DNA from: Cryptomeria japonica
Taxonomy: Eukaryota; Streptophyta; Pinopsida; Cupressales; Cupressaceae
Assembly (NCBI RefSeq): GCF_030272615.1
Contig: NC_081410.1
Location: forward strand, 574,129,241-574,193,240
Direction: 5' to 3'
DNA length: 64,000 nucleotides
Part shown: positions 24,481 to 36,480 of the stretch, one piece after another
Position numbering within the stretch: the stretch's first letter is position 1
How the letters are laid out: every line of letters starts with the position of its first letter
Position numbers and translations under genes: made by a program
Notes under the pieces: generated by a model
Databases searched by the model: none
Told to the model about the DNA's origin: nothing
Seen by the model: only the letters and a program-made list of their open reading frames with translations

Positions 24481-26870
24481 ATTTTTTTGTACATGTTCAT
24501 CCTCATGGAATCATTTTATTAAGTTGGTGAACTTGATTCTGCCATTCAATTTAATTATTATTTTTGTTTGTTTTGTGTTTAAATTAATTTTGTTCCAGTT
24601 TTGGTCATAGATGAATCATTTTCATTTATGTTTCCATTTGTTTACCTTATATTTTTATTTTTAAATCTAATCTAGGATTTTTCAAATGAATGGATTTGGA
24701 ATTTTCATTCATGATAGTGTTTATTTCTTAGTAAAATTAATATTATGGATTAAAAGGTTGTTTGTGCTACTTAGCCTTATGCAAATTTAAATGATCCATA
24801 AATCTTAAGTTCCTATAATACCTAAAAACTATACAACCTAACCATTTGAGTTTTTGAACTTCAAAAATACCTTATCATTATATAGTTTATCTTGAGTCCC
24901 TAATATTTGACACATTTTAAAAATTGAAATCAATAGGTGAAGATTTTGAGGTTTCATTTTGTACTTCAACCAATATCCTTAATTATTCCCACCACCCAAA
25001 ATTCATGATGGGTAAGAAAGTGAAAAAAAAAAACTCAATGGAGCCCATGTTATTTCAAAAAATATGAATCTTGGGTTTAAAGGCCCAAGACCCAATTGAT
25101 CCCAAAAACTCTCAATAGAAATATGCTATTCTTTAACACTTTATATCTTGGAATTTGGTAGGGAACAAGAAACTCAAGTTCAAAGTTCCAACTCCTATTT
25201 TAAAGTTAGACTTAAAACTTATTTCCAAGGTCTTAATTACATCCACCGACATCAACCCCACAAAATTTAAAGATACAAACATCAAAATTTTGATGACCTA
25301 AAGAACTTTTTCCCTTATCTTAAAGATCTAAAGAACCTTTTCTCCTAATATTAAGGTCCCAATTATCTCTGCCCATATAACTCCAAAGTATAACATTAGA
25401 ACTATACCTTATTGGAATAATAGACAAGTTTTCTATACCCATTAGAACATGAGTCCACGTCTACATATCCTTCCAAAACCCAAGTACTTGAAATGACCTA
25501 AAAATTTGAATTTGGTAATTTTAATGATTTCTAGTATGGTTTTTTTATTTATTATAATTTATTGATTTGTAGGATTACTAGTAAGCTTATTTTTTTATTT
25601 TTAATTTTTGTAAAAATGAAGCATTGAGTTTGAAGGTGTATGCAAGACATAAAAAAATGCATCTTTAATATAGAGATATAGAAAATGTAGATTTAGCTAT
25701 ATATCTAGGGGACATTCCCTAGAGAATATTTAGAGATTCACAAATATTTAGAGCTAGGATTTTGGTAGAATTTGGGCTAGCACATATAATAGGGTTTTCA
25801 TTAGCACTTTAGAGTCAAGAATTGATCTTAGCTTGTGCATAGGGGAACTTACTACTAGGACAACTATTATTTTGGATATAACCTTAGATTTATTTATCAT
25901 GTATATTGAAAGGACACATTTAATTTAGTATTAGTGACCTTAACAAAGGCAAAGTTAGTGACTACATATGAAAATAATGAAGTAGAAAATGTTAGGCATC
26001 TAGATAGATATTAGTTATGCAAGGATCATCAACATTCTTAAGAACCTAATGAGATCACATTTCCACCTAAAATTTGAGGATATGATTAATTATTGGAATA
26101 GAGTGATGGGAAAAATTAAATTCTAAAATATATTAAGCATGGATATTCAAGTACATAAATGTGATCTTCAAGGGCTAGTAATTTAATTTATCAGGCCTAG
26201 TGTTTTAGTTATACAGTATTCATGCACGATTGACTTCAGTCATTAAGAGAAATAAATTTTCAATGACTACTTATGTAATTTATCTATTGGAAAGATAAGG
26301 TATCTTCCCTATATTGAACATAAATGGTTTTTCGGGAGAGGATGATGGACAAATGAAATTCTATGAATTCTATCAATAATTATCATATAAAGGAAAAAAA
26401 TGAAATACAAAGGAGCCGATTTGATGTTTTCATATTTTCCATCATCATAAAATGATTGGGGAATGAATATATTAGACCTTCTATATGGGAAAAATAGTTG
26501 ATATTAAAATGGGGACATTAGTTTATCTAGTTCCCAAAGACCACATACATAAGAACATCAACATTTACTAGGCCTGAACACCTTCTATCTAGGTTTTTTA
26601 CCAATAATATTATGTTGTACATATCTTAAAGGAAGATAGTAAACGTTCATAAGAAGCTTATTGAGGCCTATATTGGGAGTCTAATTTATTTTCACTCTAG
26701 GATTATGCACTTATATAATAGTAATATGTGCCAACTTGGCCTCCAATGAGTAATTTTTAGCCTTGAATTTTGAAATGTTAGAAGCTAGGAAAAGTTATGA
26801 CCTTAAAGGGAAGAGAGAAAGAATTTTTAGATCAAAGACTTCTGCACTAACTATTAGAACGAGCATGTTG
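24481..26870. other. Unassigned AT-rich stretch
   Basis: No supported gene or element. From about 25.9 kb the sequence has some coding texture with many stops, possibly the upstream part of the relic that follows. Confidence 0.3.
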
Positions 26871-26879
26871 CAAGGAAGA

Positions 26880-28450
26880 TAATCTTCTATAGAATGATAG
26901 TCCTACAAATAAGAATATTTTATATTGAAGGTGAGGTTACTTTTGATTTATGCAATAATGAAATTGTTTTAAATGTGTTATATGGAACTCAAGGAATAAA
27001 TATTCAATCAACTCCAATACATCAATTTTTAAAGGAAAACCTCTTACTAACCATAACAAGTTGAGCCATTAGAGATCATAATATATCTTGTTTGAAAAGA
27101 AGATTGTATGTTTCAAGTAGACAAGGGGAAAAAAGTAAAGAAAATAATATTCTTCCTTAGAGTTGAAAGAAATAAATAAAACTATCAATGAGGTCATGCT
27201 CAAATGAAAAGAATATTTCTCATGTTGGAGATCCATGTTCAAATCCCCCAAAGTGACTATATGTGGCTTCCATGTTGATTTGAGTTGATTAAGTACCTTA
27301 TGTGGATTCTAAGTTAAATTTTTTGAATGGGGTGGAAGCCTCCCTTGTGACCTCGAACATCTTATGGAACAAAAGAAAAAAAAAAACAATATAACTAAGA
27401 AGATAGAATTAAGGCTATCCCTAAAAATTTGATAAAAGAATAACTAATTAAATGCCTTAACCAAGATAGAATATTATATGATGCACCTGATTCAAGGTTA
27501 TTATACACTCTGTCACAAACTATATTACGTACTACATGTTAAGAAGTGCTAATATGGTTTTCTCAAGATAAACTTCTTGTTATAACTTCTCAAGAGGCAA
27601 CAAATCAAGAAATATAAAATAAAAATGAATATAAATCCATCTCTTAAAAAATAACTCCTTCACTAGTGCATTCACCTATCATTAATGTAGCCTCTCGAGT
27701 AGTTGATAAATAAGTTAACATAGAGGAGCAAGTTGAAGTAAATAGAATAGCTAAAGATATCGTAAACAACTCCTCTAGGGGAACTTATTTACTAGACTCT
27801 CACGCCTCTTCAAAACTTAGGGATAAACATCTACTAAGAAAACAAGTGAGCCTCGAAGACAACCTTTGAAACATATAGAAGAGAGAAAATTTTGGTAAGG
27901 CTATAGATGAGAAGGAGAAAGAAGAAGAGAATGTGTGACAAGAAGAATGAAATGAAGAAATTATTGAGAAATAATATTAATAGAAAAAAGAGATATCTAA
28001 AAAGGTAGTTCAAGTTATCCAAGGCTAACCTACTATCCCAACTTAGTTAGAGATAATTTTAGATAAAAGACACAAGATAGAGCTAAAACCACTAGATATT
28101 ATAACTATCATAGTTAAGGTGGAAATGAGTAGATCAATAAAGAAACCAATAACTAAGTTTATATAATAAGGAAAAATGAAACTAGTGGTAGAATTGCTAA
28201 AATTGCTACTCCCATTGTGGATAAGGGTGAAAAGGAGTTAACCATGAATTACCATACTTCTAGAGTCAATCTTGGTAAATAAACAAGAAAGGAAGATGTT
28301 TCTTCGATGGATTTAGTTATATTACAAATGTTGGTTAGGAGAATGGAAATGAACAAGATGACAAATAGGGAATTGGAAGAGTACCTAGAACAAATGAAAA
28401 TATTCATCAAAGAGTTTTTTATTCCCTTGTCTTAACAATAGAGTAGTTTT
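26880..28450 (+). pseudogene. Unrecognised decayed ORF, probably from a repeat element
   Basis: Protein-like segments follow one another on the plus strand despite stops and shifts: IFYIEGEVTFDLCNNEIVLN (about 26915), then IRDHNISCLKRRLYVSSRQG (about 27070). After the candidate SINE come DAPDSRLLYTLSQTILRTT (about 27480), then SQDKLLVITSQEA, and finally an acidic, Glu-rich coiled segment and LEEYLEQMKIFIKEFF (about 28370). I cannot name the family. Lys/Glu-rich low-complexity tails of this sort occur in retroelement gag-like and other repeat proteins. The coding interpretation is inference from amino-acid texture only. Confidence 0.3.
27175..27397 (+). mobile_element. Candidate tRNA-derived SINE
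   Basis: GTTCAAATCCC (near 27237) fits an RNA polymerase III B box, with an A-box-like GAGGTCATGCTC phrase about 50 bp upstream (near 27190). The 3' end runs into an A-rich tail (27371-27386). Flanks AATAAAACTA (27175-27184) and AATATAACTA (27388-27397) match at 9 of 10, compatible with a decayed target duplication. The insert separates two halves of a decayed ORF. No second copy is in the window to prove a family. Confidence 0.4.
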
Positions 28451-29336
28451 GTCAATACACCAGTTTTGATGTCTAAGAAAAAAGTTTTTTCTTTAAAAAC
28501 TCAAGGAGATGTATGATGCTATAAATGAATAGATTTTTTTTTTTGAATGAAGCAAATAATGTTATAGACTGCTGTTTCTAGTTATATGACCAAGCTTGAT
28601 AGATCAAAAAAGACAATAGATCTACTTGTACAAGATCAAAGGATGAAGGAGATAGTCATGAAAAGAATCTTCAAAACATATGGGTGACAAATAAAATGAG
28701 CTTAGAATAGTACAATGTTGGATTCTTCAAGATAAAGATCTCGATTCTGTGCAAAAATATATAGAGCTAATTACCTTTAGAATAAATTTGATAATTGGGT
28801 ATAGGGTCAAAATATTACATGAGACAAGGTTTATCAAGTCATGTGTAACATTGAATATTTTGTAGCTCAATTCATAATACCTAAGCCAGGGATAACACAA
28901 ATTAGATTTAATAGAGATAACAAATAAAGACTTAGAGAGAAGGTGAAGAAAAGTTAAATCAAGGTATACAATTTGATAGTGCTATTTTGGACAAATGCAT
29001 ATAGACCAAGGTACACTTGAAAAAAGTATGAAAATAATTCACAACCCTATTAATTCTGGTTTCTTAACCTTGGCACCAACCAGAAAGCTTTTAGGGTTAG
29101 AGACTTGAGCTTTCATATAATTGAAAAGAAATAATACCAGCCCTTGGTATAGGGTATAGAAACAAGGGCTCATTTGCATCCTTGATATACGAGTACAAAG
29201 AAGAAAAGAAAGCAAATAAAATGAAAAAAAAAAAAACCTCTGATTTTATGCTGAAAGTGATTCAATAGCACAAAATGGTATCCATATATCTTACTCACAT
29301 ACCCTCGTTAAACAGTGTGCAACATATCCCTCTATG
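28451..29336. other. Unassigned intergenic stretch
   Basis: No gene or element end supported. Confidence 0.3.
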
Positions 29337-29638
29337 GATGATCTTCCCCAAGCTGAAGAGCTTCTCCTGAATTCAAGCCACCTACAATCAAATTAACTAA
29401 ATTACAGTGTGAAAATTGAGGAGATGACGAAATGGTAATATGTTAAAATAATAATTTACATTACTATTTGCAAATAAACAAATAATTTTTTTGAAGAATG
29501 CAAATAGTAACGTAAATTCTTGTTTTAGAATATATCCATTTGATATCTCTCCAGTTTTCACGCTGGGTGATTTAGTTAATTTAATGATAGCCAACCTGAA
29601 TTCTTCAGAAGCTCTTTGACGTAGGGAAGAAGATCATT
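29337..29638. repeat. Long imperfect inverted repeat (about 135-bp arms, 26-nt loop)
   Basis: The left arm 29337-29472 matches the reverse complement of 29499-29638 nearly throughout. Innermost, TTTACATTACTATTTGCA pairs with TGCAAATAGTAACGTAAA (17 of 18). Outward, CAGTGTGAAAATTG pairs with CAGTTTTCACGCTG, AAATTAACTAAAT pairs with ATTTAGTTAATTT, and AAGAGCTTCT and GATGATCTTC pair with their complements near 29605 and 29635. RNA from either strand would form a 300-nt hairpin. This could be a foldback/MITE-like element or an inverted duplication. No transposase-type terminal motif or clear target duplication was identified. Confidence 0.8.
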
Positions 29639-31050
29639 ATTACCATGCAGCAAAAATTGTTGTGGAAATCTTGATGGATTGAAAACATTGTAAATGCAAT
29701 ATGTGAAACCAATTATATATTTTACTTCTTGTAGATTATATATTTTAGCAACTGATTTAAGATAAAGTTTAATTGGAAATGTCTCATATCAACTAACTTT
29801 GATAAACTAGAACTGTAGGTTGATGTAAAGAGAAATGAGTATTAATGCGGAGAAAAAACAGATCAAAAAAAGAAAGCAGTGCACAGATTCAATCCATAGA
29901 GCTCGGAGATCAAATCCACCGTCTAAACTTGCATAACTTTCGAAATTTCTGAAACATTCCTGAACGATCTGAGAATAGATGAACATAATAGAAAGTTTTG
30001 TTACTTTTGATTTGTTTTTGTATTTAAGAATATTGTGAAAGCAAAAATTTCTATTGCCCATTTTGCATTTTTTTAGAGTCCTTTTTTCCTTAGTTCCTAT
30101 CGTCTTGTAAAGCAATAAGTATACATTTGTAGAGATTTTTTTTTGGGTTAGGAGTTAAATTAAGTAAATTACTCTAATTAAATATAATACTTGAGACTTC
30201 AGAAATTAGATTATAGTTATATAGAAAAAGTAAATGTAATAATGTGGGCTTTTAGTTATATGATCAAAAAGTTATATATAATTATAGTTTTATTTTGCTT
30301 GATTTATTTTTATTTCTTTTGCTTGTTTTGATATCTAAGGTTTGGTAGCTTTTAAGAATATGATTGGAGGATTTCTCTTAGTGTCGTAAATGAACATATT
30401 CTTTTAGGTCAATCCTGTCTTCCAAGATGAGTAAACAATAGAAGACATCACTTTTTAGTTATTCACATAGGATGATTTTGAAGATCTAGATTCTTTTTAT
30501 TACATCAATTGAAGTGTCTTCTTCCCTACATATGAATAATAAGCACTTAGATGTTCAAATGAATGTAACTAAATTCTTTTAAATACATAAATATATAACA
30601 ACACATTACACAAATACTTCTTTGGTTGATTGGTTGGATCTAGGTACAAAATTAAAGTGTAGGACTTGAAGAAAACTTTGAATTATAATATTGAGAAATG
30701 TGTCAAATGTTCTTGATCAAAATAGTAGATAATTATAGTTTGGCCATCAAGACAAAAAAATAACAAAGTGTTTGTGAATTAGTACATAGATAGACATAAT
30801 AAATGAAGACTAAATGGGAATATGGACCAATTTGGATAAGGTATGGATAAATAATGTGGGAGTGTTTGTAAGTGGAGGAGTAGCAACATTGAGGATAAAT
30901 ATTGACAATATGCAAATGTATCAAGACATTCTCTTAAAATAGATAAAAAAAACTAAATGGCAGATTTCAAGAGTATATGAGTTTTATCATTACAACTTTA
31001 TATAAATTATCTAGGCTAATTAAATAAATATTAATAATGAGCATAATATT
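29639..31050. other. Unassigned intergenic stretch
   Basis: No supported gene or element. Confidence 0.3.
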
Positions 31051-32269
31051 TGTGTGTGAAAAGTGGTAATTTGTAAGCTGTAAAGCACAAACACTTCAAT
31101 AAATCATTGCATGCATGGTTAGACAGGAATATAATCAATGAATATAAAAACTATAACAAATCGACCTATTGCCTTCTAAATGATGCAAGTATAGACTTGC
31201 TCTTAGATTTATCGAAGCAATACCAATGACTAGACTACACCAATACGAATGATTTAATCTATATGAGCACAAAATTGAGTTAATGGATGCAAGATTAAGC
31301 TAGATAAACACAAGATTAAGCTATGAATTATTAAACTAAATATGCAAAAAAGTTAAGACACAATAATCTCAAAGCACAATATTCTCAATGACTCTAGAGC
31401 AAAAACTGCATAATAATAATAAATCTCTAGGGTGTCTTGAATGAGAGATGAAAGGTTGAATTTATAAAGAATCCAAAGAGAGACCAACGGTCAAGATTGA
31501 TTAATGATGAGCGGTTAAGATTCCTCAAGAAAAAGAACAATCCAAGTTAATTAAAATAATTGGATTTTTTGATTCAGTTTCAAAGAATATTAGATTGAGT
31601 TAATCATGAGATAAAATCCAATTAAAGCTTGATTGAATACATTGAGATTACAAGTTTGAGTTTGCATTGGAGATAAAATTAGTTGATTCCATGCACATGA
31701 GATAAAATTAGTTGATTCCATGCACTTGAGATAAAATTAGTTGATTCCATGCATATTTCTCTTATTTGCTCAAGATTTTTATTAGAAAAAGCCATTTCAA
31801 TGCAACTAATCTTCTTTCCTCAAGATTTGCTTTGAGTTTTAATTTTAGAGAAAATGATTTATTTAATTTAAATGCTTTTCTTGCTTTTTTGAGATTTCTC
31901 AAGTTATCTCAAATTTAGAAAATGAAATATCTCGTGTTGATTTCTTTACTCAATTTAATTCCTTTTTGTTTTTCAAATTAATTCCTTTTTGATGATTTAA
32001 AGACAATTTTTTTTTTTTTTTTTTATGCTACGACATTTAAATAAATAAATAGGATAATTGATTAAAATGATTTACTTAGAATGATTAATTAATTAAATAA
32101 ACATTTAATTAATATAGAATGATATATTTGCAATGTGACATTAATGATTTAAGAATTAATTAATTACGTGCTCCAAATTGATTTAATTTAATTGCCTTTG
32201 ATTAGGACCTTGGTGATGTAGTTGAGATTAGGGGCCCATGGTTTAGATGACCATTTTTAGGGTATTACA
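31051..32269 (-). repeat. 3' LTR of the rearranged element
   Basis: Reading minus, it begins TGTAATACCC at 32269 directly after the polypurine tract. A TATA box CTTTATAAAT lies at 31470-31461. R-U5 homology (shared with the inverted copy) starts about 25 bp downstream at 31438 and runs to TTTTCACACACA at 31051. The position of the TATA box relative to the start of shared R-U5 sequence supports reading 31438 as near the transcription start. Confidence 0.65.
31461..31470 (-). promoter_or_regulatory. LTR TATA box
   Basis: CTTTATAAAT on the minus strand, about 23 nt upstream of the point where homology to the inverted R-U5 copy begins. Confidence 0.5.
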
Positions 32270-32282
32270 TTTGCCCCTCTTT
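32270..32282 (-). other. Polypurine tract of the rearranged element
   Basis: AAAGAGGGGCAAA on the minus strand, abutting TGTAATACCC at 32269. Confidence 0.75.
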
Positions 32283-33482
32283 GAATTGATGTGCAAGAAA
32301 TGCATTGAATCAAAGAATAGTTGATGTCAAATAGATATCAGTTCTAAACTTGATGGACCACAAACCGATGAAAAGAAAGTTATTCAGCTTGATATGAAGT
32401 GATGAAACTGGATAGATTGATTAAAGTGATACCGATCCTGAACTTGATTGAACTAGGACCAATGAAGAGCGAGATACCATTCTTGAACTTGATGGATCAA
32501 GAAACAAGCACCAATTTAGAACTTGATTGAACTAGAATTGGTTGAGAAAAGAGATAAAATCGATTCCAAACTTTATTGAGCAAGAACCGATTAGCGAAAT
32601 AGAATGTTCAGCTTGATTTGAATCGATGAAACTGAACACCTGTTTGAAGGTTGAGCATGTGATCACTGTCAAAAAGAGTCTTTAAACCCTTGGTTAGGTT
32701 TAAATGAATAACCAGCTTGATGAGATGTGATGAAAATGATTACTGGTAAGAGAATAATTTAGATGAAGGCATTATCAGCTTGATTTGGTGTGATGAAACT
32801 GATATGCCCCTAGAGATTGATTGAAGTTCGATTAATCTTTGATTTGAAAAGATTTTCTGCTCAACTTTAGATGAAGATTTGAAAAAAAATATCAAATTTT
32901 TGATGATGTAATCACTGATAATGATGATGTAATGAGTATGCCCCCTAGGGAGCGAAATCTAAAGATAGCGATATCGTAGTGATTTAGGCAATTTTATTTA
33001 ATAAAATGATCTATCAATGATAATCTGAGCATAGAGATTAATTTGAGATCAAAGTTGATTCGGAAAAGATTTGAGCACAAAATGATGTAAAGATTGACGC
33101 GAAGATGAAAGTGTCAAGTGGTCAACATTGTGAGAATTTGACTAGAAAATTGACGTTAGATTTCGATTTCGATCCTAAAAATTAGCGAAAAAATGAGACT
33201 GTTTCAAATTCAGGCTCTTATTCAAACGATGAAGAGGATAATGTTATCATGCACAAATCACTTGAAATGCAAAAAGCTTAGTATGAATGAAACCTAAAAC
33301 TTAGTCACTGGATTTGGTATGCTTAATTATCATAATTGAGCATTTTACAATGTCAGAGATAGACATAAGCACTAAGGTATGAAGAGCCAGGATGTCTTGA
33401 ATGTCACATCCTTTTGACCTAGCAAGCAAACATAAGTACCAAGGCATGAAGAGCCAGGATGACTTGAATAAGCACCAGAGCC

Positions 33483-33870
33483 AAAGACACCCTGGAGATT
33501 TATTGTTATTATGTAGTTTTTTCTCTAGAGTCATTGAGAATATTGTGCTTTGAGATTATTGTATCTTAGCTTTTTGCATATTTAGTTTAATCATTCATAG
33601 ATTAATCTTGTGTGCATCTAGCTCAATCTTCCATCCATTTAGCTCAATTTTGTGCTCATATAGATTAAATCCTTCATCTTGGTGTAGTCTAGTCATTGGT
33701 ATTGCTTAGATAAATCTGAGAGCAAGTATATGCTCACATCTGCTAGAAGGCAATAGGTTGATTTGTTATGGTTTTATATTCATTGATTATATCTGTCTAA
33801 CCATGCATGCAATGATTTATTGAAGTGTTTGTGCTTTACAACTTACAAATTACCACTTTTCACACACATT
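33483..33870 (+). repeat. Inverted second copy of the R-U5 region
   Basis: Reverse-complement match to 31051-31438 over the full 388 bp, roughly 88% by eye, for example TCATTGCATGCATGGTTAGA in both arms. It starts at the inferred transcription start (aagacaccct) and ends at the LTR terminus (cacacaca), so it is the R-U5 unit exactly, turned around and sitting next to a U3 stub at 33885-34009. Confidence 0.8.
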
Positions 33871-34009
33871 TTTGGCATGAATATTAATGTAAGAATTAAT
33901 TAATTAGGTGCTCCAAATTGATTTAATTTAATTTCCTTTGGTTAGGACCTTGGTGATGTAGTCTAGATTAGGGGCCCATGGTTTAGATGACCATTTTTAG
34001 GGTATTACA

Positions 34010-34527
34010 ATAGTAATTTAAATGTAATTAATAAACATTGATGAAGAATAAATTTTGAAATTGTGTAGAACCAAATTCTTTAAGAATTATGACCTATAGT
34101 AATAATATGACTAAAACTCATTGTTAAGATCTACTCATATTCACCTTGTTTTTATAATAATCAAGATAGTGTTTACAAACACCCTTAAGAAGATTTATAT
34201 ATTGCTAAAATCAATTTATATCATAGGCAACATGCAAAACCATATAAATAACCTAAATATAGTTGTCCCAAAATCTAAAATGATAATAAGTTCACATTGA
34301 ATACCTTTAAATACTAAGACAATAATAATCACACAAAAGATGTATCAAATCAAACCATAATGGCTAGTAGGAAAGGGTCATATCTTATAAACTTATATTT
34401 AAAATTAAAAATTTTTGGTGCCAACCATATGCCACTCATGATTGACCTAGAAAAAAAGTTAAGTTTTTCGGAAATAAATGAATATATGGACATATTTTAA
34501 AACATAGACTAATAAATGATGTGTAAT
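34010..34527. other. Unassigned stretch
   Basis: AT-rich, no feature seen. Confidence 0.3.
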
Positions 34528-34860
34528 TATTGGCAAAATGGTCAGCGCTCCCTCCGAGATTCATGACAAGGGACTAAATGCCTCTTGTACAATCCATATC
34601 TCTACAGTTTATATTGGGCATTAATAGATCGGTCTTTTGATGCAAAAAAAAACTAGGCCAACAAATTGTATGAGGGCGTTGGGTCACAAGTTCGAATCCC
34701 CTCAGGTAATGCTGAGGGGGAGATTGTTGGAAAAATGGTCAGTGCTCCCCTTGGGATTCATGACAAGGGACTAACGACCTCCCATGCTATCCATATCTCT
34801 ATAGTTTGTATCGGGTGTTGATAGATCGGTCTTTTGATGTAATGATAAACTGGGCCAACA
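34528..34860 (+). mobile_element. Miniature LTR element (TRIM/SMART-like), 333 bp
   Basis: Two direct repeats of exactly 136 bp (34528-34663 and 34725-34860), about 80-85% identical by eye. Each has copia-like ends TGTTGG...CCAACA (first copy TATTGG...). They enclose a 61-bp internal piece ending in a purine run GCTGAGGGGGAGAT just before the second LTR, a plausible polypurine tract. The internal piece also contains TTCGAATCCC, a tRNA T-arm-like phrase; no clear primer-binding site starting TGG follows the first LTR. Flanks gtaat/tcaat match at only 3 of 5. Orientation is set by the purine tract. Confidence 0.75.
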
Positions 34861-35936
34861 TCAATAGGGAATACATGAGAATATGCATAAATAAGGATGA
34901 GATAAGATTGAATACACAAAAAGTAGTTATAAATAAATATTAAGTGGATTAGGATAAACATTGAGCAATGAACCAAAATTATTAGTAAATTATTCTATAT
35001 TTCATTAAATTCCCCAAAACTAGATGCAAATTGGTAGGGGTATACAAATTTAACCATTATATTTAGCCCATTTCAAGGTGAATGTAACTTTAATATGAAC
35101 ATACATTTCAAAATATATGAAAATAATTAGTCCAAATATGAAAAGTAAACATCTTAGAAATGTTTCAAAAGCATGTTTAGTCCAGGAAAATTAACTGTAT
35201 TGGGTTCTTCTTTTGTTCATCTCCTTAAAATAAATCCATAAGGAATTACAAAATGGAAAAGATATATGAAATAAATAGCTTGTTGCACAAGTCGAGAAAT
35301 AAAAAATAAGTAGTTTCACTTATACATAAAAAATGAGAAGTAGAGAAATATATGAGGATTAGAGATTGTGCATGCAAGAAAAGTGATACAAGAGTACTTA
35401 ATACAACAATAGTATATGAAACATTAAGTTTGGTGATGTGAATCTACTCCACTCAATGTGGAAAATATGATTTTCTTAAGTATAATAATGCAATAGAACC
35501 TCACTTATTTTTTGGCATATAATGCGATCAAGATTCATCTAGGCATATATATCATTACCTAAAATCTCTACTAGATGAAAGATTTGGTCAATTATGTGCT
35601 CCTTTAATTTTACATGATGCAAAAAAAAAAATTAAGGAAATTTGATACATGATAAAGAAGTAAAGTAATTGAATCACATAAACATGCAAGAAAACACCAT
35701 CATTTGATCAAAGTAAAAGAATGAAATAATTGTAATGGATAGCATCATGTGATTCTAAAATAATATATATCGAATAATAATCATAATATCATACAAAGTA
35801 TATGACCATTTATTGTCATAAATTAATGATGTTTATAAAGAAATGTAGTTTCACCTAAAATATGAAAATTATGAAGCAAGGTTGGCATTAAAAGGCTAGG
35901 TAAGGATCATGTAAGCAAATGAAAAGAGTAAAAAAA
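34861..35936. other. Unassigned stretch
   Basis: AT-rich, no feature seen. Confidence 0.3.
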
Positions 35937-35951
35937 ATTAAAGATAGGAAT
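35937..35951. repeat. Target site duplication of LINE C, left copy
   Basis: ATTAAAGATAGGAAT, identical to 45349-45363. The last T may belong to the poly(A) tract. Confidence 0.9.
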
Positions 35952-36480
35952 TTTTTTTTTTTTTTTGATCGGTAAGAGGCCGAAGCCAAGATTTTTATTA
36001 ATCGTAATTTAAAGCTTACAATACTCAACTCATGCGGGTGCCGGTAGGAAAGAGTGGAGGCGAGAAAACCTCCAGCCTTACCTGGGACCATAGTCCAGAA
36101 AGTCTCTACAATTATAAAAAATAACAAATTTTGAACAATACAGAAGCACCCCGGGCTGAGGGTGAACATATGGGAAGATATTTTCTTTCCCTTACAAGCC
36201 CTTATTACCATTTACAATTGGCATTATTCTCCTTGTGCCCTAAGATTGAGCATTGGTTGCATGTTATTTATAGCCTATTTAGCACAACTGTCATCCTTTC
36301 ACTTGTTAAAGATGGCCTCGCTCCTCCTGCAAGGTTAGTTTTAAAAACACTTGCCAAACTTTGTTAGTAACATTAAATTTTCTTATTCAGATAATAAAAT
36401 TTTGTCTTCCATACTAGGATTATTCTATAGTAAATGGGACTATCAATTTGAAACCTCACACAGAGAGATGAAAATAGAAA

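Larger units (their letters stand above)
31051..34009 (-). mobile_element. Rearranged minus-strand LTR retrotransposon, no coding capacity
   Basis: On the minus strand, a U3-like start TGTAATACCCTAAAAATGG occurs at 34009 and again at 32269. The second is preceded by a polypurine tract and begins a 1.2-kb LTR ending at 31051. Between them is a 1.2-kb non-coding internal region of loosely repeated phrases (plus strand cagcttgat and gatgaaactg, 32380-32810). The 5' LTR is reduced to its first 125 bp (33885-34009) and is followed by an inverted copy of the R-U5 region (33483-33870). No gag or pol is seen, so this is a non-autonomous or internally deleted element. Target duplications are not convincing (atatt / atagt). 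Confidence 0.65.

Noticed and set aside
31051-34009. Simple foldback DNA transposon
   Set aside because: A polypurine tract, LTR start motif and TATA box at the right places show it is a rearranged LTR retrotransposon.
34681-34712. tRNA gene suggested by TTCGAATCCC
   Set aside because: Only a T-arm-like phrase; no acceptor, D or anticodon arms. It lies in the internal part of the miniature LTR element.
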